Assembly: GCA_021797365.1 (NCBI GenBank)
Contig: JAJZZU010000048.1
Span: forward strand, 1-11,808
Length of the DNA: 11,808 bases
Reading direction: 5' to 3'
Source: Pseudomonadota bacterium
GTDB lineage: Bacteria; Pseudomonadota; Gammaproteobacteria; Acidiferrobacterales; Acidiferrobacteraceae
The translations under genes and the position numbers were made by a program. This document shows, in pieces, positions 8,116 through 11,808 of this stretch (the first letter of the stretch is position 1; each line of letters begins with the position of its first letter). The notes under the pieces were generated by a model. That model was not told where the DNA came from. It searched no databases and saw only the letters and a program-made list of their open reading frames with translations.

Positions 8116-8415
8116 ATGATCGCCGTCGACGCAGAAATTTTAAAGCCCCTGGCGCGCAAATACATCTGGTGGAAGACCCCGGAGGAAGCGATACGCACGC
8201 CCGAACGCGTCATCGCTCAGGTCATGGATATCGGCGACTACTCGGACGCGCAGAGACTCGCCGCAGAGGTCGGCGATGCCGTATTGCGCACCGTCTTGAC
8301 TCACTCGCAGGCCGGTCAGTTCAATGCCCGCTCATGGGTCTATTGGCACTATCGCTTAGATTTGGCCCGTACCGAACACGAGATACCGCCTCTGCCCATG
8401 CGCCATTTCGCATGA
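8116..8415 (+). CDS. Small partner of AbiEii-type toxin, probable antitoxin
   Basis: A 99-residue protein starting at ATG 8116; there is no strong Shine-Dalgarno sequence. Visible features are an early 'KYIWWKTPEEAIRTPERV' segment, a helix 'VIAQVMDIGDYSDAQRLA', and near the end 'FNARSWVYWHYRLDLA' and 'PPLPMRHFA'. I recognise this as the sort of short hypothetical protein encoded just before AbiEii/AbiGii-type nucleotidyltransferases, but I cannot assign a curated name. Its TGA overlaps the toxin ATG (ATGA at 8412-8415), which couples their translation and gives the usual antitoxin-first order. It lacks the large winged-helix antitoxin form of classical AbiEi, so the way it acts (protein binding, repression or both) is unknown. 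Coding is well supported; the antitoxin role is inferred from context. Confidence 0.75.
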   Translation: MIAVDAEILKPLARKYIWWKTPEEAIRTPERVIAQVMDIGDYSDAQRLAAEVGDAVLRTVLTHSQAGQFNARSWVYWHYRLDLARTEHEIPPLPMRHFA

Positions 8416-9107
8416 CGCCGATGTTGTCGCCGCATTTCACCATCCTGCCGTCGGCTCAACGACGCCTATGGCCCGATCTTCGCTCGGCGCCACGTTTGGG
8501 ATTCACCTTATATGGTGGTACCGCCATCGCGCTGAGACTGGGACACCGGCATTCCGTGGATTTCGATTTTTTCTCGGACAAAGCCCTTGATCGGGAAGCT
8601 ATCAAGAACGCCTTCCCGTTCATGACGCGCGCATTGACGCTTCAAGATCATGCCAACACCTGGGAGGTTCTGGTACCTTCTGGGCCTAGCGAGGAGCAAG
8701 AAACGGTCAAAGTGTCTTTTTTTGGCACGATCGCTTTTGGGCGAGTCGGAACCCCGGATCTCACAGAGGATGGCGTGCTCCTTGTGGCCTCTTTTGAGGA
8801 TTTGATGGCCACCAAACTCAAGGTCATACTTCAAAGGGCTGAATCCAAGGATTATCGCGACATCGCGGCCATGCTTCAGGCGGGCGTCAGCCTATCGCGC
8901 GGCCTGGCTGCGGCCCGACTGTTGTTTGGTTCCCATTTTCAACCAGGAGAAAGCCTGAGGGCGCTGGTCTATCTTCAGGACGGAGACCTGCCGACGCTGC
9001 CGGCGGCGGACAAGGCCATCCTGATCGACGCGGTGAGTAAGGTTCGCGAACTTCCCAAAGTGATACGGCGATCACAACAATTGGGTGTTGAGATGGCTCC
9101 TCAGTAA
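8412..9107 (+). CDS. AbiEii/AbiGii-type nucleotidyltransferase toxin
   Basis: A 231-residue protein from ATG 8412, sharing ATGA with the gene before it. The nucleotidyltransferase signature is complete: Gly35-Gly36-Thr37 in 'LYGGTAIALRLGHR', then D50-F-D52 in 'HSVDFDFF', the metal-binding pair of the DNA polymerase-beta-like fold. Further on, 'FEDLMATKLKVILQR' (Lys135) and 'SKDYRDIAAML' match conserved positions of the AbiEii/AbiGii family, which characterised members use to transfer nucleotides onto tRNA or other targets and block growth during phage infection. Length is normal. No frameshift or loss of catalytic residues is seen, so it looks active. The stop TAA lies within GTAAAATG, which may be an insertion-sequence end. 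The upstream partner presumably restrains it. Family confidence is high; the target is unknown. Confidence 0.88.
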   Translation: MTPMLSPHFTILPSAQRRLWPDLRSAPRLGFTLYGGTAIALRLGHRHSVDFDFFSDKALDREAIKNAFPFMTRALTLQDHANTWEVLVPSGPSEEQETVKVSFFGTIAFGRVGTPDLTEDGVLLVASFEDLMATKLKVILQRAESKDYRDIAAMLQAGVSLSRGLAAARLLFGSHFQPGESLRALVYLQDGDLPTLPAADKAILIDAVSKVRELPKVIRRSQQLGVEMAPQ

Positions 9108-9139
9108 AATGTGTCCTTTCGGCCACGATGCGTAAAACG
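9104..9139. repeat. Two GTAAAA-type motifs, possible IS66 end
   Basis: GTAAAATG at 9104-9111 and GTAAAACG at 9132-9139 lie just beyond the 3' end of the IS66 TnpC fragment. IS66 elements typically begin with GTAA-type termini, so either could be the surviving end. The opposite end and the 8-base target duplication are missing, so this cannot be tested here. Confidence 0.3.
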
Positions 9140-9186
9140 ATCGGCCATCGCGCCCATCATCCCAGAGCATGGGTGTGGCTTGGGAC

Positions 9187-9509
9187 CTACGGACCTTCCG
9201 AGAGGCTAATCGGGGGGTGGGAGCCGAGGTTTTGCGAGGCCAGCGTGGTCTGATAGTTCCAGGGCATCCAGGCGCCGGGGTGGGCTGCGACGTCGTCCGC
9301 ATGACGCTGGAGCGCAATCAGGTACTCGAACGGGGCCGCGTGGTTTAATTCGGCGGTGTGGATCAGGCTCATGAAGGTATCGCCCACATGGGCGCCGTTC
9401 AGAGTACGGTAGAAAAGCGCATTCTTGCGGTGCAGAATGGCCTTTTTCAGAATCCTTTCGCGTTGTTATCCAGTGGCGCACCCGGCACGCGCAGGAACAC
9501 GGTGAGTTC
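9187..9509 (-). pseudogene. IS66 transposase TnpC, C-terminal fragment with frameshift
   Basis: On the minus strand the frame reads 'LTVFLRVPGAPLDNN' (down to about 9463). After a shift at about 9459-9463 it continues 'ERILKKAILHRKNALFYRT', 'VGDTFMSLIHTAELN', 'ALQRHADDVAAHPGAWMPW' and a stop at 9187-9189. This order is the C-terminal end of IS66-family TnpC transposases, where the family has an intact 'LDNNxxERALKKAI'. A deletion of about four bases, including the usual Cys/Ile codon region, explains the break. About 100 of the usual roughly 500 residues remain, with the catalytic core missing. At about 9509 the fragment is fused directly to unrelated TnpB sequence. It is non-functional debris, on the strand opposite to the toxin gene at its left. 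Confidence 0.85.
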
Positions 9510-9767
9510 CGACGGTTTGGATACAGAGCTTGCCGGCTTTGACAGCCTTGTATTGGGTGAATGTGACGGTTTTGCCCCATGCGGCGGTGAGGATTTTCTT
9601 GTTGAGTCCGACCTTCGCCGCCGCCCGGTTTTTGGCCCATTGGCTGTTTCATCCTTCTTGGCCTTAGGTCTCTTCGTCATACCCTTGACGGTAAGGTCTT
9701 CGTACACCATCAGCCAATGTTTGGAGTTATGCACAATGGCCCGGCTGGTAATGTAGGGGGCGTCCAT
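9509..9767 (-). pseudogene. TnpB (IS200/IS605 family) C-terminal fragment with frameshift
   Basis: The minus strand reads 'LMVYEDLTVKGMTKRPKAKK', containing the RuvC-type catalytic Glu of 'YEDL'. After a shift near 9634-9642 it continues 'NRAAAKVGLNKKILTAAWGK', 'FTQYKAVKAGKLCI', which matches the segment between the second RuvC motif and the zinc finger of TnpB proteins. The zinc-finger CxxC and final RuvC Asp are absent: the sequence changes abruptly at about 9508-9512 into IS66 TnpC. The N-terminal two-thirds is also missing. TnpB is an RNA-guided nuclease related to Cas12; this piece cannot work, and any guide-RNA-forming right end is lost. It lies right after the stop of the ParE-like toxin gene. 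The 5' limit at 9767 is only where the open frame begins. Confidence 0.7.
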
Positions 9768-9776
9768 AATATGAGC

Positions 9777-10124
9777 CTAGCGGTTTTTGAGATCCGGCGG
9801 GCGATCATCTTCGGGGGCGCCCCGAAGGATGGCTTCGAAATCTCGGCCCCCGTAGTAAACGCCGACGATGGACACGATCTGCGCTTCGGCGTCTACAAGA
9901 AACGCAATCACGGCACGGCGACGGTAGTTTGTGATACGCAAACCCGCTAGGATGTCGTCGCGCCCACGGCCACGCATCGGGAACGTGGCAAGCCCTTCAC
10001 AATACGCGATGATGGCATCGACGTAGCGGGAGGCGACGGCAGGTGACGCGGCCTCGCTTAAGTAGTCCTCGAGTTCAGCCAGCTGGTCGCGGGCCGCGGG
10101 AGAAAACTGCACGGTGTGGCTCAC
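9777..10124 (-). CDS. ParE/RelE-family toxin
   Basis: A 115-residue protein starting at GTG 10122-10124, which overlaps the antitoxin TGA (GTGA). The N-terminal 'VQFSPAARDQLAELEDYL', with 'ASPAVASRYVDAIIAYCEGL', gives the helical hairpin of the family. 'LRITNYRRRAVIAFLVD' and 'IVSIVGVYYGGRDFEAIL' give the beta-sheet core and a usual ParE ending. Length is slightly above the common 95-105 residues because of a polar Asp/Pro/Arg tail, which could be natural or gained from the neighbouring transposon scar. ParE members inhibit DNA gyrase and RelE members cut mRNA on the ribosome; the ParD-like partner favours the ParE side. The gene looks intact and is under the same autoregulated promoter as its antitoxin. 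Confidence 0.88.
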   Translation of the reverse strand: MSHTVQFSPAARDQLAELEDYLSEAASPAVASRYVDAIIAYCEGLATFPMRGRGRDDILAGLRITNYRRRAVIAFLVDAEAQIVSIVGVYYGGRDFEAILRGAPEDDRPPDLKNR

Positions 10125-10402
10125 GTTCGGTGCTTGGCGACCGCCTTCCTGCGCTTCACCAAATGCTCGCGCACTTCATCTGCGGTAAGGGCCTGCCCTG
10201 GGTCGGCTCGCAACGCCTCCGCTGCTGGCACCACAGTGTCGCGCAGCCACTTCTCGACGGCCTGGTCGCGCGCGAGAAGCGCCCGCAGGCCGTCCCGGAT
10301 GACCTCGCTTTCGGTGGCGTACTCACCCGAGCGCACCTTGTCCTTTACCGCATCAGCCATCTCCTTGGTGAGGGTGATGCTTAACTGTTGAGTCGTTCGC
10401 AT
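10121..10402 (-). CDS. ParD-like ribbon-helix-helix antitoxin
   Basis: A 93-residue protein. The frame is open for 36 codons upstream, but ATG 10402 is chosen because the ribbon-helix-helix domain starts there: 'QLSITLTKEMADAVKDKV', then 'SGEYATESEVIRDGLRAL', ending near residue 45. The rest is a charged, probably partly unfolded helix region ('VEKWLRDTVVPAAEALRA', then 'EVREHLVKRRKAV') that would wrap the toxin. The longer frame would run through the palindromic operator, which argues against it. The gene overlaps the toxin start by four bases, so the two are made together and the antitoxin first. It should bind the toxin and also repress its own promoter as a dimer or higher oligomer. It appears intact. 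Confidence 0.88.
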   Translation of the reverse strand: MRTTQQLSITLTKEMADAVKDKVRSGEYATESEVIRDGLRALLARDQAVEKWLRDTVVPAAEALRADPGQALTADEVREHLVKRRKAVAKHRT

Positions 10403-10424
10403 ACTGGGCGCTCTGACAAGTGAA

Positions 10425-10439
10425 TAGGATTTAATCCTA
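10425..10439. promoter_or_regulatory. Palindromic operator of the ParDE-like operon
   Basis: TAGGATT and AATCCTA form a perfect 7-base inverted repeat around one central base, 22 bases before the antitoxin ATG. It is AT-rich against a GC-rich background and could overlap the promoter -10 on the minus strand. Ribbon-helix-helix antitoxins bind such palindromes to repress their own operon, so this is the likely ParD-type binding site. Confidence 0.65.
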
Positions 10440-10518
10440 CGCCCTGTCTTGTGAGCAGTCCAGCCCAAGCCGGGATGGCGAGCCTCCCCGGACAACCTGG
10501 CGCGCACCATCTATTCGC

Positions 10519-10540
10519 CTAGCCTGGATTTCCGCGCGCC
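10519..10540 (+). repeat. Left terminal inverted repeat of a roughly 1-kb element
   Basis: Read inward, this end begins CTAGCCTGGATTTCCGCG. It matches the repeat at 11496-11517, read inward on the other strand, at 16 of the first 18 bases, including an unbroken CTGGATTTCC. The CTAG on each outer edge may be repeat or a 4-base target duplication. The transposase frame stops inside this repeat. Confidence 0.7.
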
Positions 10541-11270
10541 AAGCCCGGGTCGGCGACCAGCGCCATCACATGGCTCTTGCGTTCGATCGACCACAGCTTG
10601 AGTGCCAGCGCCGCCCGTAAGGCATGCTCCGCTGGAATCATCGCCGACCCGGGCCACTTGGCCACGCCGGCCAGATTCGCGATTCCCATGCGCACCAGGT
10701 CGGACACGAACACAAATAGCCCACCGCATCGTGTTGTAAACTGCGTGTCCGGCGTCAGCCTAAAGGCCCGCGCGCCTGCCACCGGCTCCCCGGTGGGGCC
10801 CCGGCAGAACCGCCCGCTCTTCATCCAGGCGCCGCGGCAAGGGTGCGAAGCCTTCCGCACGCGCGCAACACCTCGCGCATGGCCGTCGGGCTCAACGGCA
10901 CCGCGCGCTCTTTCAGCACCTCGGCGATCTCATACACTGAGTGGTTCTGCTTGCGCAACGCAATCACCAGATCGTGCGCCTTCGATTTCTTCGGTTGATC
11001 ACGCGGCCCCGCGTTCGGGGAAACGAAGAATTGCGGAGAGGGATCGTGGCGAAACGCATGACAGAGCACGCGAAAGGACCCCGCGCTATAGCCGAAGGCG
11101 CGCGCCACTTCATGCGACGGACGGCCTTCGAGAAAATAGGCGCGCAGGGCCTCGTACATGCGCTGACGGGGGTGGGACGGCTCCGCGAAGAAGCGACGGC
11201 GGGCTGTTATGTCCTGTGGTGCGCCTATACCCATGCACGCCTCTTGATACATACAACCTGTAGCTGCCAA
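10519..11270 (-). pseudogene. DDE-type transposase, N-terminal half with two frameshifts
   Basis: The first open part (about 11270-10860) reads 'HPRQRMYEALRAYFLEGRP', 'EVARAFGYSAGSFRVLCHAF', then 'KAHDLVIALRKQNHSVYEIA' and 'PLSPTAMREVLRA'. It is a helix-turn-helix DNA-binding region of a large transposase. Near 10856-10866 the frame breaks; about 20 residues ('EGFAPLPRRLDEERAVLPGP') read on in another frame, and a second break falls in the G/C run near 10790-10803. The third frame continues 'TGEPVAGARAFRLTP', 'FTTRCGGLFVFVSDLVRMG' and 'HALRAALALKLWSIERKSHV', then ends 'DPGLARGNPG' at TAG 10519-10521 within the terminal repeat. Full relatives continue for hundreds more residues with the catalytic acids, which are missing here. 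The start is uncertain (ATG 11252 or 11234 are options). It cannot be active. Confidence 0.72.
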
Positions 11271-11415
11271 CAGTTTTTCGCTACCATCCCTTGTATGACC
11301 GCAACCCTATGGATACCGGCCTAATCCGGGTTCTTGCCGCCCGGGTGCGTGACGGCAATAACCGCGTTTGCCGACGACACGCGCAGCTGAATACCCTCAC
11401 GTAGGAGCACCTAAC

Positions 11416-11488
11416 GCCTAACGCTCACTCGCAGATGGGAATACAATCAACGGAAGAAGCGGCGGCCCATAAGTCGCCGCCGTTAGGC
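11416..11488 (-). repeat. attC-like pair of inverted core sites
   Basis: GCCTAACG at 11416-11423 and CGTTAGGC at 11481-11488 are perfectly inverted and fit the integron attC core patterns RYYYAAC and GTTRRRY. On the minus strand a further GTTAGGT follows the outer core. The spacing of 73 bases is within the attC range. The inner L boxes do not pair in the usual way; instead an internal GC-rich hairpin forms. Position inside the inverted-repeat element argues for sub-terminal transposon repeats instead. Confidence 0.3.
11458..11484 (-). terminator. GC-rich hairpin, possible terminator
   Basis: CGGCGGC at 11460-11466 pairs perfectly with GCCGCCG at 11476-11482 around nine bases, with a G-U and an A-U pair extending the stem. 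On the minus strand it is followed by CTTCTTCC, a poor T-tract. It lies 30 bases beyond the metallopeptidase stop and could end that transcript, or be part of an attC-like fold. Confidence 0.4.
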
Positions 11489-11495
11489 CGAAGCT

Positions 11496-11517
11496 GCGCC
11501 GTGGAAATCCAGACTAG
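11496..11517 (-). repeat. Right terminal inverted repeat
   Basis: Read inward on the minus strand it begins CTAGTCTGGATTTCCACG and matches the left repeat at 10519-10540. The TAG stop of the metallopeptidase gene is formed by its outer CTAG, so the insertion lies exactly at, or has defined, the end of that gene. Confidence 0.7.
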
Positions 11518-11808
11518 ATCGGATAATAACGAGACGGCTGCGCGTGTCCGTCGCCCCCATCTCGCGCCAGAATGGCATTGTTGGCGAGCAAGGCCTTGGC
11601 GGCCAGGGGGCTGACACCGAAATGCCCGGCCGCTTCCTCGATTGCCCCATCCGAATAATCGTTTTCCAAAAACGCGGTGAGCGCCCGGATCGGGCAGAGA
11701 AACTCGGCCGCGAATGCCTTCTGATACTGTTGGCGCGCTGTGCCGAGATCACTGCTGGCGAGCCACGAGCCGCGGGTAGCCTCCGGCAACAGATAGTCGC
11801 TATATAGT
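11514..11808 (-). CDS. ImmA/IrrE-like metallopeptidase, C-terminal part (partial)
   Basis: The minus-strand frame is open to the right edge, so only the last 97 residues are seen. 'QKAFAAEFLCPIRALTAFL', followed by 'YSDGAIEEAAGHFGVSPLAA' and 'ALLANNAILARD', is the typical C-terminal helical region after the HEXXH zinc site of ImmA/IrrE-family peptidases; the active site itself lies beyond the window. These enzymes often cleave a partner HTH repressor in phage-defence, mobile-element or stress control, and are often encoded beside it, so a regulator gene is expected upstream (right of the window). The protein ends 'RYYPI' at a TAG formed by the CTAG of the transposon repeat; the last residues could therefore be altered by the insertion, although the length and ending look natural. 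Confidence 0.78.
   Translation of the reverse strand, partial: LYSDYLLPEATRGSWLASSDLGTARQQYQKAFAAEFLCPIRALTAFLENDYSDGAIEEAAGHFGVSPLAAKALLANNAILARDGGDGHAQPSRYYPI

Larger units (their letters stand above)
11271..11513. other. Non-coding sub-terminal region of the element
   Basis: This stretch of about 240 bases lies between the transposase start and the right inverted repeat. No gene is supported. It carries the GCCTAACG/CGTTAGGC inverted repeat and the GC-rich hairpin described separately, unusually much structure for the leader of a small insertion sequence. Confidence 0.4.
10519..11517 (-). mobile_element. Inverted-repeat-bounded insertion sequence, internally deleted
   Basis: Two matching inward-facing repeats bound 999 bases that contain a broken transposase gene on the minus strand. 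The transposase is cut off just before the left repeat, so the 3' half of the gene has been deleted while the end itself was kept. CTAG lies on both outer edges and fits a 4-base target duplication, as in IS5-group elements. The transposase resembles large DDE enzymes, though, and I leave the family open. Such a remnant could still be moved by a full copy elsewhere. Confidence 0.6.

Noticed and set aside
8082..8411. In-frame upstream extension of the AbiEii-type toxin
   Set aside because: It overlaps the whole small partner gene; the family starts near ATG 8412, which is coupled by ATGA.
9358..9756. 132-codon plus-strand frame
   Set aside because: Antisense to the TnpB and TnpC remnants, which carry recognisable motifs on the minus strand.
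10577..11263. 228-codon plus-strand frame
   Set aside because: Antisense shadow of the transposase remnant; Arg/Pro/Ala-rich without motif.
1..11808. CRISPR array, tRNA or rRNA
   Set aside because: No regularly spaced repeats and no recognisable RNA gene were seen by eye on either strand.

Overview
The window is a GC-rich bacterial chromosome segment. The gene families and dense coding style fit a proteobacterium, perhaps a gammaproteobacterium, but no marker gene is present and this assignment is weak.

Left part (1-1625): the end of an APH-fold small-molecule kinase, then a class III aminotransferase-fold enzyme of the ETNPPL/PHYKPL type. Together they suggest phosphorylation of an amino-alcohol or hydroxy-amino acid followed by PLP-dependent removal of the phosphate. 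From 1626 to 3052 there is no intact gene. This stretch holds the wreck of a Phd-type antitoxin/PIN-domain toxin pair on the minus strand, with two frameshifts and loss of the first catalytic Asp in the toxin.

Centre (3053-8004): a surface-polysaccharide block on the plus strand. A 1247-residue protein carries an N-terminal SAM methyltransferase, a beta-rich spacer, a short coiled coil, two GT2 glycosyltransferase domains and a second beta-rich C-terminal domain. A 321-residue GT2 glycosyltransferase of rhamnosyltransferase-like type follows, then a hairpin terminator. These probably assemble or cap an O-antigen-like or exopolysaccharide chain at the cytoplasmic face of the inner membrane.

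Right part (8005-11808): an accessory region of defence/stability genes and mobile-element debris. In order: an AbiEii-type nucleotidyltransferase toxin with a small, translationally coupled upstream partner (plus); a hybrid scar of an IS66 TnpC C-terminus joined to a TnpB C-terminal fragment (minus); an intact ParDE/RelE-type pair with a perfect palindromic operator (minus); a roughly 1-kb element with 16/18-matching terminal inverted repeats around a frameshifted, 3'-deleted transposase gene (minus); and the C-terminal part of an ImmA/IrrE-like metallopeptidase running off the right edge (minus). One attC-like pair of core sites lies inside the inverted-repeat element.

No tRNA, rRNA or CRISPR array was seen. 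The strongest candidates for something less described are the AbiEii pair with its non-AbiEi partner, the methyltransferase/double-GT protein with two unassigned beta-rich domains, and the layered transposon scars. All family calls come from reading motifs, with no database search.
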